Assembly: GCA_903927685.1 (NCBI GenBank)
Contig: CAIYOB010000378.1
Location: 1-27,915, forward strand
Origin: an uncultured Planctomycetaceae bacterium
GTDB taxonomy: Bacteria; Planctomycetota; Planctomycetia; Pirellulales; Pirellulaceae
DNA: 27,915 nt
Reading direction: 5' to 3'
Positions within the stretch are counted from its first letter, which is position 1. Each line of letters starts with the position of its first letter. Under the pieces are notes generated by a model that made no database searches, was not told where the DNA came from, and saw nothing but the letters and a program-made list of their open reading frames with translations. A program made the position numbers and the translations under genes. Below are positions 1 through 12,597 of this stretch, piece by piece.

Positions 1-481
1 GGTACCAATGCGGGCCGCGGTAGCTGGCGGGATCGACGCACTCCGGGCCCGTGTCCTCGCAGAAGTCGCCGAAATAGATGCGCCCGGCGGCATCCTCGCC
101 CATCCGGACGTGGATCTTGCCGCTAGTGCGGATGCCCTGGCCTCGTTCGCCCTTGAACTGCGTCAGATCGGCCACGTGCCGCATCGTCTGGGTGGCCGGG
201 TCGAACTCGTAGAAATGAGCCGCTTCCGCGTGCGTGCACAGCCCGATGTACAGCCGGCCGCTGGCCGCGGCGTACAGCGCGCTCCACATGCTGTCCTCGC
301 GCCCGCTGCCGCCGGTGAAAGGATGCGCCTGCACCGTGAACGTCTGCGGCGGCGCGGGCAGGCCGGTCTGCGGCAACGCCCACAGCGCCGTCAGCGTCCA
401 GGCCGCCGCCGCCAAACGCAGGCGGGCCATGCGCGGTTTGGCTTGCCGTTGAAGACGCGTTCGCTCCAGGGTCTGTTTCAT
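1..481 (-). CDS. Secreted propeller-like protein, C-terminus cut by window edge
   Basis: An open minus-strand frame starts at ATG 481 and stays open to the window edge, giving about 160 residues. The N-terminus has Arg/Lys residues followed by a hydrophobic stretch (LRLAAAAWTLTALWALP), consistent with a signal peptide. After it come short repeats of the type LYIGL..., FYEFDPATQTM and IYFGDFCEDTG, a pattern seen in beta-propeller blades (YxFDPxT followed by G.IYFG); this fold is an inference. The ATG overlaps the sialidase stop (ATGA, 478-481), so translation is probably coupled and the gene ends the glycan operon. Cysteines appear in the blade loops (FCEDTGPEC). No enzyme family can be named from the visible part. 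The longer shadow frames on both strands here lack any such pattern. Confidence 0.7.
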   Translation of the reverse strand, partial: MKQTLERTRLQRQAKPRMARLRLAAAAWTLTALWALPQTGLPAPPQTFTVQAHPFTGGSGREDSMWSALYAAASGRLYIGLCTHAEAAHFYEFDPATQTMRHVADLTQFKGERGQGIRTSGKIHVRMGEDAAGRIYFGDFCEDTGPECVDPASYRGPHWY

Positions 482-1719
482 CGTGTCCTGCTCGCTTCCT
501 GCCCGTTCTCACGCACCAGCCACGCGAAATTGTAGCGGGCCAACCGCAGCCCCTCACGGCTTTCGTACAGAGTCAGGATCGTCTTCTCCGGCAACACCGC
601 GACGTCCGAGTAGCCGCCCGCCGACTCGGAGATCACATTGCCGGCCGTCCAGTTGCGGCCGCCGTCACGGCTGAGGTAACACGTCAACTGCGTCCGTTGG
701 CGGTTGGCAGGAGCCGTGAAGAGCAGCACGCCGCGGCCGCCGTCCTCGGCCCACGAATACGCCGTCTGGCCGGCGTTGCAGGGACCGTCGAACAGCTCCG
801 CGTGGTAACCTTGCTCGTAGAAGGTTTCGCCACCGTCGCGGCTGCGCGCGAACAACCGCCGCTGCGGGGGCAGGTCCCGGGGGCGTTCCGTTTCCTGGCC
901 CTCGTGTTTTGCCCGCCCGAGCAGCTTGCTGACGGAATTGCGGCAATTGACATACACCTCGCCGTCCGCCGTCTCGCCCACCGTCATCTCGCCGTTGACA
1001 TCGCCGCCGTCCGGGAACGGCACCCCGCCCACGTGCCAGGTTTCCCCGTGATCGTCGCTGTAGATCAATCCGCCCTTGGCACGGTTCTCGTACACGCCGT
1101 CCTTGAACACTCGAGCGCCGATGATCAACCGCCCGGCATGCGGGCCCGTGCGAAGTTGCAGACCGTGATTGTTGTTGAACGCCCCGCCGCCGCGCCATCC
1201 CGCGGCATTCGGCCCGGGCACGACCTCGATCGGCTCGGACCAGGTGCGGCCGTCGTCGGTGCTTTTGACGAGCGAGAATCCGCCGCCCCGGGGAATCCAG
1301 GTCTTGGTGAACCAGCTCGTGCGCTCCGCATGCGGAAAGGCGATGAAACAGGCAAACAGGGTCCGGGTCTGCCGATCCTCGACCAGGTTGCCGTTGAACG
1401 TGCAGTAGCCATCGCGCTCGAACAGCGTCTGTTCCGGCTCGAACGTTCGGCCGCCGTCGCGACTGCGCCGCAAGACCCAACTTGACGGCGCGAAATCGTC
1501 GCTCCCGCCGAACCGTTTCTGGCTGGCCGCCAAGACGGTGCCTTGGCTCGTCACCAACAGGCTCGGCAGCCGGTAGTACTGCTGGCCGTTGCTTCCAAAC
1601 ACAGGCGCGTCGGCATCGAGAAAAGGCTCCGCGGCCGGCAACTCCCCAGCCCACATCAGCCCTGCACCACTTGCGAGAACGATGGCAAGCGATCGAATCG
1701 ATGAACGCTGGCTGAGCAT
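478..1719 (-). CDS. Exported sialidase (GH33-type six-bladed propeller)
   Basis: Predicted to cleave terminal sialic acids or related sugars from glycans outside the cytoplasm. Five Asp-boxes (S-x-D-x-G-x-[TN]-[WF]) are visible at roughly residues 86, 153, 221, 293 and 350 (SRDGGRTF, STDDGRTW, SDDHGETW, SRDGGETF, SRDGGRNW). The YRLPS motif supplies the first arginine of the usual triad, GSDDF near residue 73 a candidate acid/base Asp, and GGYSDVAVLP near 370 the candidate nucleophilic Tyr; these assignments come from family knowledge. The frame opens at 1743, but the ATG at 1719 is preferred: GGGGAG lies 8 bases upstream and it begins directly at a signal peptide (MLSQRSSIRSLAIVLASGAG, likely cut after PAA). 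Length of about 413 residues is normal. Many planctomycete sialidase-fold proteins are untested, so the sugar specificity is uncertain. Confidence 0.85.
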   Translation of the reverse strand: MLSQRSSIRSLAIVLASGAGLMWAGELPAAEPFLDADAPVFGSNGQQYYRLPSLLVTSQGTVLAASQKRFGGSDDFAPSSWVLRRSRDGGRTFEPEQTLFERDGYCTFNGNLVEDRQTRTLFACFIAFPHAERTSWFTKTWIPRGGGFSLVKSTDDGRTWSEPIEVVPGPNAAGWRGGGAFNNNHGLQLRTGPHAGRLIIGARVFKDGVYENRAKGGLIYSDDHGETWHVGGVPFPDGGDVNGEMTVGETADGEVYVNCRNSVSKLLGRAKHEGQETERPRDLPPQRRLFARSRDGGETFYEQGYHAELFDGPCNAGQTAYSWAEDGGRGVLLFTAPANRQRTQLTCYLSRDGGRNWTAGNVISESAGGYSDVAVLPEKTILTLYESREGLRLARYNFAWLVRENGQEASRTR

Positions 1720-1759
1720 CTTCGTATCTCCCCGAATCTGCATGGTGCCGGACGGCCTC

Positions 1760-3226
1760 TTAACGAGCTTTACCCACCAGTTCCGGCTCCTTGGTTGGCC
1801 CGAAACCGACGTTCGCTTCGGAACGGCAACGCACCTCGTCCCCGGCGAATGTCAGGCCAAGCGTGACGACAAACGGCGTTTCGTAGAAGCAGAGCTTGGC
1901 CGTGAACGTGTCGGCGGCCGTCCAGGCACCGCTGGCCGCGACGGGCTGGTCGGGCAACTCGCCCCAGGCCACGCGTCCCGCCTGCCAGGTGCCGCGGCCG
2001 CAGACGATCCGGCGTTCGACGCCGTCAACCCGTGCGACGAGCGTAACCGGAGCGTCTGGCCCGGGGGCCTCGAGTGCGAGCGTCTCCAGGTGCCGCGGAT
2101 TGTCCGGAAAGACATAGGTCCGGCCCGGTCCTTGCGCGGGCGAAGCGGTGCCTAGCGGCGGACGCAGAGCGAGTCGCTGGAGCGTGTCGGCGAGTCTCTG
2201 CCGGGCCGCATCATCGGGCTCCAGCGGCGAAGCATGCATGGCCGGCAAGAGCTTATCCCAGACCAAGTCCAGGACCGCTTGCATGTCCTTCAAGCCGCTC
2301 GTGATGGCGAGCACCGCGTCCTGCTCGGGCAGCACGATGCAGTACTGGCCAAAGGCCCCGTCGCCGCGGTACGCGCCGTGGCGGCAACGCCAGAACTGGT
2401 ACCCGTAGCCCTGGTCCCAATCGCTGGCCGGATTGCTGCCGTTGGACGTCTGACGGGCCGTCGCCGCCTCGACCCAGGCCTCGGGTACCAGTTGCCTCCC
2501 CTGCCACTGGCCCTTCTGCAGGTACAACTGGCCGAAGCGGGCGATATCCTCGGTGCGAATGCTCAGGCCGTACCCGCCGGTCGAGATGCCTTGCGGGCTG
2601 GTCTCCCACGTCGGGTGCTCGATGCCCAGCGGCTCGAACAGACGCGGCCGGAGGTACTCGAGGACCGTTTCCCCGGTCGCCCGCTGGACGATGGCCGACG
2701 CCATGTAGGTCGCCGAGGTATTGTACTGGAAATGCGTCCCGGGTTTGAACGGAACGGGGTGGGCCAGGAAGGCCTTGGTCCACGGCTGATCCGGCGGGCG
2801 CGGCGGCTCGGTCTGCTGGCCTGTGGACATGCGGAGCAGGTCGCTGACCCGCATCGCCTGGAGGTTGTTGCTGGGCTCGGCCGGGGCATCCTCAGGAAAG
2901 AACTTCAGCACTTCGTCGTCCAGGCTCAGCTTGCCCTCGGCGATGGCCAAGCCGACGGCGGTCGAGGTGAAGCTCTTGCTGAGTGAGAACAGGGAGTGCG
3001 GAGCCTGGGCATGATACGGCGCCCACCAGCCTTCGGCCAGCACGTGGCCATGCCGCAGGAGCATCAGGCTGTGCAGCGATTCGAGTTCCTGGTCGGCAGC
3101 CTCGACGAACGCCAGGATGGCTGCGGACGAGACGCCTTGCGCCTCCGGGGTGCTGCGCGGCAACTCGGTTCCGCTCGCGACGGAGGTGCTCCAGGCGATC
3201 AAGGCGACGGTCAATGAGATTCCCAT
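1760..3226 (-). CDS. Exported serine hydrolase, class C beta-lactamase / esterase fold
   Basis: A 488-residue protein of the beta-lactamase-related family (PF00144), which includes esterases, D-aminopeptidases and 6-aminohexanoate-dimer hydrolase-like enzymes. The catalytic S-x-x-K is SLSK at residues 81-84. The second motif is FQYNTSATY with Tyr168 as the likely general base; here Asn follows Tyr directly, as in the YNS-type subgroup rather than the classic YxN. A GDGAFGQ segment near residue 275 fits the third motif (KTG/HxG position). The N-terminus (MGISLTVALIAWSTSVASG) is a signal peptide. About 130 C-terminal residues after the catalytic domain look like a separate beta-rich extension. 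AGGGGAAGA lies just upstream of the ATG, a good ribosome binding site. It lies 41 bases after the DUF3472-like gene and just before the sialidase. The true substrate is unknown; antibiotic hydrolysis is not implied. Confidence 0.85.
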   Translation of the reverse strand: MGISLTVALIAWSTSVASGTELPRSTPEAQGVSSAAILAFVEAADQELESLHSLMLLRHGHVLAEGWWAPYHAQAPHSLFSLSKSFTSTAVGLAIAEGKLSLDDEVLKFFPEDAPAEPSNNLQAMRVSDLLRMSTGQQTEPPRPPDQPWTKAFLAHPVPFKPGTHFQYNTSATYMASAIVQRATGETVLEYLRPRLFEPLGIEHPTWETSPQGISTGGYGLSIRTEDIARFGQLYLQKGQWQGRQLVPEAWVEAATARQTSNGSNPASDWDQGYGYQFWRCRHGAYRGDGAFGQYCIVLPEQDAVLAITSGLKDMQAVLDLVWDKLLPAMHASPLEPDDAARQRLADTLQRLALRPPLGTASPAQGPGRTYVFPDNPRHLETLALEAPGPDAPVTLVARVDGVERRIVCGRGTWQAGRVAWGELPDQPVAASGAWTAADTFTAKLCFYETPFVVTLGLTFAGDEVRCRSEANVGFGPTKEPELVGKAR

Positions 3227-3267
3227 ATTCTTCCCCTACGAAAGGCAGGACAGCGGAACGAAGACGC

Positions 3268-4107
3268 TTACTTCACCGGCAGCAACTCGACCCGCCGTTC
3301 TTTCCGGTCTGGCACCGGTTTTCCAATGGTGACCACCAGCGTGCCGTCCTGCGTCAAGGCCTCGGCATAGTCGGGGACGCCTTGCGGGTACACGGCGGTG
3401 GCACGCGGTTTCTCCACGGGCGTTCCGTTCACGCACAGCTTGCCAAACGTCACGCTCACCTGCGGGATTTCTGCCACGGGGATCGGCCTGCCGTAGATCT
3501 CCACAAAGCTGGCGAGCCTGCGGCCCAGGACGAGGTTCTCCCCGGGGAACCGGAGTGCGCCAACAAAGATGTTCTCGTCGTTTTCGTGCGCGTAGACGAA
3601 GGCGCCGACCCAGGTGCAGGGTTTGCCGGCGACCAGTTCCCGATCCATGCGGACGACCCGGTAGGTATACTTGCCCTTCTTCCACTCGTAGGGTCGACGC
3701 ACGCTGACGAAGTCGCCTTCGTGGCCGGAACTTTGCCACAGGCCGCCGGCGGCCGGCCGAATCGCCGCGGGGCTCCGTTCGCCCCACATGGACATCAGCA
3801 AGCCGGGGCCGATCTTGCGCAGGTGCGGATCCCGTTTGGTGTAGCCATCGGCTTGCGTCTGGATCCCGCCGTAGAAATTGGTCCCATTCATTTGGGCGAT
3901 GCCAACGGGGGCGATGTACAGGTTCACGGTCGGCGGCAGATCTTCGCTGATCGTGGCGTCGATGCTGTAGCTCTCGAAGGCCGTGTCCTGACCAATGTCC
4001 CACCAGATGTCAATCAGATGCCACGGCGGCGGCTTCAAGCCGCTGTCGTCAGCGGCCAGGGCCGCGGCTGGGAACAGGAACGTCAGGCAAAACAAGCGGT
4101 GCAACAT
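3268..4107 (-). CDS. Secreted DUF3472-like protein
   Basis: A 279-residue protein with a signal peptide (MLHRLFCLTFLFPAAALAA). The central part has NFYGGIQTQ, then LLMSMWGE, GHEGDFVSVRRPYEW, and KGKYTYRVVRMDRE. This order resembles the DUF3472 domain (F.GIQ, then a WxG/EG segment, then YPWK.GKTYR), a secreted domain of unknown role common in Planctomycetes and Bacteroidetes glycan loci. That family call is from memory of the pattern and should be confirmed by HMM search. The C-terminal 70 residues (VTFGKLCVNG...LVVTIGKPVPDRKERRVELLP) look like an extra beta domain. GGAGGGACTACGC precedes the ATG, a strong ribosome binding site. It lies 41 bases ahead of the serine hydrolase gene and is probably in the same transcript. 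Confidence 0.7.
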   Translation of the reverse strand: MLHRLFCLTFLFPAAALAADDSGLKPPPWHLIDIWWDIGQDTAFESYSIDATISEDLPPTVNLYIAPVGIAQMNGTNFYGGIQTQADGYTKRDPHLRKIGPGLLMSMWGERSPAAIRPAAGGLWQSSGHEGDFVSVRRPYEWKKGKYTYRVVRMDRELVAGKPCTWVGAFVYAHENDENIFVGALRFPGENLVLGRRLASFVEIYGRPIPVAEIPQVSVTFGKLCVNGTPVEKPRATAVYPQGVPDYAEALTQDGTLVVTIGKPVPDRKERRVELLPVK

Positions 4108-4176
4108 GCGTAGTCCCTCCAGGTTTGCGACAGCACTGGCGCGATTCCGCTCGTGGAGCGAGCGGCCTGCGGCCTA

Positions 4177-4758
4177 CTACGGTGCGGCGCCCAGTGGGGC
4201 GCGGGCGAGGGCTTCGTAGGTCGGTCCTGACGAGGACAGGTGACTGGCGAAGACGACCACCTCGCGGACGGTCGAACTGCCGGCGGCAAAGTCGCCGTGG
4301 GCTTCGACCTGCTTCCCCAACTCGGCCCTGGCGGGGCCGCTCTCGCGGATCCGGCCGATGGTCAAGTGCGGTTGAAAGTCCCGCTGCTCCTTGGGGAATC
4401 CGCGTTTCGCCAGCGCTCGTTCGATGGCCGTCTGCAGGCGAATCAAGTCCTGCCGACCTTGAGTCACGCCGATCCACAGCGTGCGCGGCCGCCGCAAGTC
4501 CGGAAAGGCGCCCGCACCGCCGACGGCGACCTCGAACGGCGTGAATTCCGCCGCCGCCTTGGCCACGACTCGGCAAACGTCCGGGATGGCCTCCTCCCGG
4601 ACGTCTCCCAGGAACTTCAGGGTCAAGTGCATGTTCTGCGGCTCGACCCAGCGCGCATCTCCGCCGGCGGGCCGGAGCCGTTCCACCAAGCGAATCGCCT
4701 CGGCCCGAACCGCGGCGGAAAGCTCGACGGCGATGAAGGTACGGATCTTGTTGGTCAT
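4177..4758 (-). CDS. thpR: RNA 2',3'-cyclic phosphodiesterase (2H phosphoesterase, LigT-like)
   Basis: Hydrolyses 2',3'-cyclic phosphate ends of RNA, acting in the cytosol. The two H-x-T-x motifs that define the 2H superfamily are present: HLTL at residues 44-47 and HLTI at 131-134. The N-terminus IRTFIAVELS and the block LKFLGDV are typical of ThpR. Length, 193 residues, is normal and there is no signal peptide. It is the only apparently intracellular protein in a run of secreted glycan-active genes, so its place there may be chance. No Shine-Dalgarno sequence is visible; the bases just upstream of the ATG are instead tandem heptamers related to ACTGACA (4760-4787 on the plus strand). Start chosen as the first ATG matching the family N-terminus. 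Confidence 0.9.
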   Translation of the reverse strand: MTNKIRTFIAVELSAAVRAEAIRLVERLRPAGGDARWVEPQNMHLTLKFLGDVREEAIPDVCRVVAKAAAEFTPFEVAVGGAGAFPDLRRPRTLWIGVTQGRQDLIRLQTAIERALAKRGFPKEQRDFQPHLTIGRIRESGPARAELGKQVEAHGDFAAGSSTVREVVVFASHLSSSGPTYEALARAPLGAAP

Positions 4759-4759
4759 T

Positions 4760-4790
4760 CGTCAGTTGTTAATCGTCAGTTGTCAGTTGT
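4760..4790. repeat. Tandem heptamers abutting the thpR start
   Basis: On the plus strand the units CGTCAGT, TGTTAAT, CGTCAGT and TGTCAGT run head to tail from 4760 to 4787, so on the coding (minus) strand of thpR the unit reads ACTGACA or ACTGACG. They end one base before the thpR ATG. The same heptamer (ACTGACC/ACTGACA) occurs four times at 14986-15013, also directly upstream of a start codon. Function is unknown; they could be a short tandem repeat family spread through intergenic space. Confidence 0.75.
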
Positions 4791-4854
4791 CGGAGCCTCG
4801 GCAGCCTCCGGTCAAATGCGGGTCGCAGTCAGGCGTTTAGGTCGGCCTGCGGCG

Positions 4855-5484
4855 CTACGGGAGCTTCTTGACTCGGATGTTCTTGTAGTGCACAACGCTG
4901 GCTGGGTCATGCGCTTGCAGCGCGAAGGTGCCCTCGCTGATCACGCGGATGAATCCATCTTTCGCCGGTTTCTGGTCCGCCGGTTCCGTATAATCGACCA
5001 CGGTCTTACCGTCCACCTTGATCACCACGTGCTTGCCCTCGACCGCGATGTGCATCTCGAACCACTTGCCGTCCTTGGCCGGCGCCTCGAAGACGTCCGA
5101 AACGGCATACAGGCCGCCGGTCTTCTTCGGGTCGGTGTGCGTGTTGTTGACTTGCACCTCGTATCCGTATTGCGGCCAGCCGAGGGGCTGGAAGCGCGTG
5201 TGGAAGTAGATCCCCGAGTTGCTGCCGCGCGTCGTCATCACGTCGGCTTTGAACTCGAAGTTCTTGAAGGGCTTCAGATCGCCGTCGTAGAACAAGTGGC
5301 TGCGCGGGCCGTGGCAGACCAACTCGCCAGCGACGATCTTCCACGAATCCTTGTTCTCGCTGGCCTTCCAGCCCGCGAACGATTTGCCGTCAAACAGGCT
5401 AGTCCAGCCCTCCTCGGCTCGAACCGCTTGGCCCACAACCAACCACAATCCCAAGGCGACAACAGGCAAGGTGACTCTCTTCAC
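4855..5484 (-). CDS. Secreted DUF1080 (3-keto-disaccharide hydrolase domain) protein
   Basis: A 209-residue single-domain protein of the DUF1080 family (PF06439), a concanavalin-like beta sandwich; some members act on 3-keto-glycosides and others are structural or binding domains. The signature features are visible: GWTSLFDGKSFAGWK at the mature N-terminus, WKIVAGELVC, FEFKADVMTTRGSNSGIYFHTR, YEVQVNN, and the final YKNIRVKKLP strand. The N-terminal MKRVTLPVVALGLWLVVGQAVRA is a signal peptide. The start codon is GTG at 5484, with GGGAG about 12 bases upstream. It is the first gene of the minus-strand run and its promoter should lie in 5485-5943. A second, divergent DUF1080 protein is encoded at 26097-26816. 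Confidence 0.9.
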   Translation of the reverse strand: MKRVTLPVVALGLWLVVGQAVRAEEGWTSLFDGKSFAGWKASENKDSWKIVAGELVCHGPRSHLFYDGDLKPFKNFEFKADVMTTRGSNSGIYFHTRFQPLGWPQYGYEVQVNNTHTDPKKTGGLYAVSDVFEAPAKDGKWFEMHIAVEGKHVVIKVDGKTVVDYTEPADQKPAKDGFIRVISEGTFALQAHDPASVVHYKNIRVKKLP

Positions 5485-5943
5485 AGCTCAGTAACTCCCA
5501 AGTAATGGATCGTAATCTCCGAAGCGCAGCGTACAATCTGCCTACGCTACCCTCCGCCCGCACCATATTCAATATCCTCTAACTGCTAGCTCGAAAGAGA
5601 TTTGCGTCTGTGCCAACCCTTGACCCAGCCGCCGTGGGGCCATAAACTTCTATTTGACTTGCTTATTGAGGCACTAGAAAATATTTGATTAGCTAATATA
5701 CATGCCGGCTGATTCGCTTCTATCCCGGCCACTGTGGCCCAATGGGGGGAGACCACTCGAATCCGAGCAGAATTTGAAGTAGATTACTGATCCGGTATGC
5801 GCGAATGGCCATCGGATGAGACCTGAGATGCCGGCCGGAGCTACCTGGCCGGACATTGTGAGAGCACGGGGAGTCCCTGCGTACCGGCGCGTTGGCGAAC
5901 AGGCAACACGGCTGCCACCGACCACCTTAAAGTCAATCTGGAA
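5485..5943. promoter_or_regulatory. Divergent intergenic region between DUF1080 gene and gltB
   Basis: 459 bases without a credible gene. The stretch 5640-5705 is markedly AT-rich against the GC-rich surroundings and contains TTGACT at 5654-5659 and TATACA at 5697-5702, but these are not spaced as one promoter; AAATAT (5679-5684) follows TTGACT at 19 bases, which is only fair. It is the natural place for the promoters of both the minus-strand run and gltB. The long minus-strand frame that covers it continues through gltB antisense and was not accepted as a gene. No riboswitch or terminator was recognised. Confidence 0.45.
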
Positions 5944-10545
<4,602 letters not shown>

Positions 10546-10607
10546 ATTGGGCAAGCGAACCCTTGCCCGTCATCGCCAAGCAAAGATCACCAAGGATTTC
10601 TGCCCCC

Positions 10608-12173
10608 ATGGGAAAACCAACCGGTTTCAAGGAGTTTCCGCGCAAGGCCGTACCCTATCGCGCCCCGGCGGAACGGATTGCGGATTTTGACGAGATCTAC
10701 ACGGAGCCCGCCGAGAGTCACCTGCGCACGCAGGGCGCTCGCTGTATGGACTGTGGCGTGCCCTTCTGTATGTCCAGCAGCGGCTGTCCGATCGACAATT
10801 TGATCCCGGAGTGGAACGACCTGGTGTATCGCGGACGGTGGCGCGACGCGCTGGATCGGCTGCACAAGACGAACAACTTTCCCGAATTCACCGGCCGAGT
10901 TTGTCCCGCACCGTGCGAGGGGTCCTGCGTCCTGGGCATCAACGATCCGCCCGTGACGATCAAGAACATCGAGAATGCGATCGTCGACCGCGGCTTCGCG
11001 GAGGGCTGGATCCAGCCGCACCCGCCGGCAATCCGCACCGGCAAGAAGGTCGCCGTCGTCGGCTCCGGTCCGGCGGGCCTGGCGGCCGCCGCCCAGCTGA
11101 ACAAGGTCGGCCACCGGGTGACCGTCTTCGAGCGCGCCGACCGCATCGGCGGCTTGTTGCTGTACGGGATCCCGAACATGAAGCTGGACAAAGGCGTCGT
11201 CGCGCGGCGGATCAACCTGCTCCGCGAGGAAGGCGTGGAATTCGTCACGCGCACGCACGTCGGTTGCCGCGAGGCGTTCCCCGAGGGTCACATGACGCGG
11301 ATCATGCAGCAGCGTGGAGCCGAGATCCGCTTTGTCGATCCGCGCGACTTGCGGCAACAGTACGACGCGGGGCTGCTGGCGACAGGCGCCACCGTGCCGC
11401 GGGATCTGCCGCTGCCAGGCCGGGAACTGCTGGGGATCCACTTTGCGATGGACTTCCTGACGCAGAACACCAAGAGCCTGCTCGATTCGCGACTGGCCGA
11501 CCGCGCCCACCTCGATGCGGCGGGACTGGACGTGATCGTGATCGGCGGTGGCGACACGGGCGCGGATTGTGTCGGCACGTCGCTGCGGCATGGGGCCAAG
11601 AGCGTGGTGAACTTCGAGCTGCTGGCGATGCCGCCCAAGCAGCGGGCCGCCGATAATCCCTGGCCGCAATGGCCCAAGATCTTCCGCCTGGATTACTCGC
11701 ACGACGAGTACGCCGCCAAGTTCGGCAATGACCCTCGGACCTATAGCGTCTTGACCAAGGAATTCGTCGACGACGGCAATGGTCACGTCGCCGGAGTCCG
11801 GACCGTGGCGATCGACTGGTCCAAGCCCAGGGACAACGCGCCGTTCAGCGAAGTCCTGGGAACAACCCGCATCTGGCGCGCGGACCTGGTGCTGCTGTCG
11901 ATGGGCTTCCTGGGCCCCGAACACGCGGCGTCCGACCTGCTGGGGCTCGAGTACGACGCGCGCAGCAACTACAAAGCCGCGCACGGCCGCTTCGCCACCA
12001 ACGTCCCCGGCGTGTACGCCGCCGGCGATTGCCGCCGCGGCCAGTCCCTGGTCGTGTGGGCGATCAACGAAGGCCGCGGCGCGGCCCGGGCGATCGACGA
12101 GTACCTGATGGGCGCCACCGCCCTGCCCGCCCCCGGCATCACGCTCGGCTCGTCGCTGGCCGTCTGGCGGTAA
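10608..12173 (+). CDS. gltD: Glutamate synthase, small (beta) subunit
   Basis: Takes electrons from NADPH through FAD and two [4Fe-4S] clusters to the large subunit. The start is ATG 10608 ([10 protein letters not shown]), with AAGGA about 12 bases upstream; the frame is open far upstream into gltB only because of base composition. Visible features over 521 residues: cysteines C46, C49, C54, C60 and C99, C103, C107 for the iron-sulfur clusters ([26 protein letters not shown]), the FAD site GSGPAG at 152-157, the NADPH site [11 protein letters not shown] near 310, and the C-terminal FAD-contacting segment [18 protein letters not shown] near 468-488. Length is slightly greater than the usual 470-490 because of extra residues around 220-260 (a [14 protein letters not shown] segment). 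Close genetic pairing with gltB supports the call. Confidence 0.97.
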   Translation: MGKPTGFKEFPRKAVPYRAPAERIADFDEIYTEPAESHLRTQGARCMDCGVPFCMSSSGCPIDNLIPEWNDLVYRGRWRDALDRLHKTNNFPEFTGRVCPAPCEGSCVLGINDPPVTIKNIENAIVDRGFAEGWIQPHPPAIRTGKKVAVVGSGPAGLAAAAQLNKVGHRVTVFERADRIGGLLLYGIPNMKLDKGVVARRINLLREEGVEFVTRTHVGCREAFPEGHMTRIMQQRGAEIRFVDPRDLRQQYDAGLLATGATVPRDLPLPGRELLGIHFAMDFLTQNTKSLLDSRLADRAHLDAAGLDVIVIGGGDTGADCVGTSLRHGAKSVVNFELLAMPPKQRAADNPWPQWPKIFRLDYSHDEYAAKFGNDPRTYSVLTKEFVDDGNGHVAGVRTVAIDWSKPRDNAPFSEVLGTTRIWRADLVLLSMGFLGPEHAASDLLGLEYDARSNYKAAHGRFATNVPGVYAAGDCRRGQSLVVWAINEGRGAARAIDEYLMGATALPAPGITLGSSLAVWR

Positions 12174-12221
12174 CGAGTCAGGTGAAGACGTGAACCTGAT
12201 TCGGCTCAGCGATCTTGCATG

Positions 12222-12241
12222 ATGCCAGAGACCTGGCATTT
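12222..12241 (+). terminator. Possible weak terminator hairpin after gltD
   Basis: ATGCCAG (12222-12228) and CTGGCAT (12233-12239) form a perfect 7-base stem with a 4-base loop about 50 bases after the gltD stop. Only three T residues follow, so intrinsic termination is uncertain. A further TTGCCAG half-site lies at 12254-12260, so the same pattern could instead be a protein-binding site. Confidence 0.35.
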
Positions 12242-12246
12242 GTGGA

Positions 12247-12420
12247 ATGGCGGATTGCCAGACCGGATTGCAGGACCGTCGATTCGGCAGGGCGGAAGTC
12301 CCCACCTCAGTCCAACGCTCAATCGTCCGTGCCGAAGCAACTCAGGCGACTTTCGCACGCTTGGCGGATTATCGATCCATCCTCCAGAAATTGACTCGCT
12401 TCGGCACGCGCAATGCTTGA
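12247..12420 (+). CDS. Possible small protein, 57 residues
   Basis: A short ATG frame in the otherwise empty stretch between gltD and the DUF5320 gene. The product is basic and its second half reads as an amphipathic helix (SVQRSIVRAEATQATFARLA, then DYRSILQKLTRFGTRNA), which looks more protein-like than the other frames here. The ribosome binding site is poor (GTGGA close to the ATG). I do not recognise a family; it may also be the C-terminal remnant of a longer gene. The frame spans the inverted repeat at 12329-12407, so that repeat would lie inside the coding sequence if the gene is real. Confidence 0.3.
   Translation: MADCQTGLQDRRFGRAEVPTSVQRSIVRAEATQATFARLADYRSILQKLTRFGTRNA
12329..12407. 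repeat. Inverted repeat, 10-base arms (16 with mismatches)
   Basis: GTGCCGAAGC at 12329-12338 is the exact reverse complement of GCTTCGGCAC at 12398-12407. The match extends inward to 16 bases with two mismatches (12329-12344 against 12392-12407). The arms are separated by 47-59 bases, too far for a terminator, so a pair of operator sites or the ends of a decayed small element are possible. Confidence 0.6.
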
Positions 12421-12597
12421 CTACCCGGAGGTGGACCAATGGTCCGCGCGGCAAGGCCGCGACGGCAGGTGGCTACGTAACGTGCGTGGGCACGCCGGAA
12501 AAGGCCACCGTCACGACCTGGGCGACCCGACTGGACACGCCGCTAGAAGGTGCGAAGGTGGCTCGCTCGGTATCCGCTGTTGGAAAGGGGATGGATC
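12421..12597 (+). other. Leader region of the DUF5320 gene, no clear gene
   Basis: No convincing gene. A 13-codon frame starts at 12438 after GGAGG and ends at 12479. Around 12500-12560 one frame reads TVTTWATRLDTPLEGA, which faintly resembles the start of NifX-type proteins (AVTxWGxxLDxPxD), so this may hold a decayed NifX fragment. No sigma-54 -24/-12 element with the correct 10-base GG-GC spacing was found by eye. Confidence 0.25.

Noticed and set aside
1760..3226. Antibiotic-resistance beta-lactamase
   Set aside because: The SxxK fold is shared by many esterases and peptidases; the motif pattern and glycan-operon setting give no support for resistance.
10587..12305. 572-codon minus-strand frame covering gltD
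   Set aside because: Antisense shadow of gltD; no domain and no ribosome binding site.
12174..12597. Sigma-54 promoter ahead of the ferredoxin-MinD locus
   Set aside because: TGGC and TTGC words occur (for example around 12249-12258) but not with the required 10-base GG-GC spacing.
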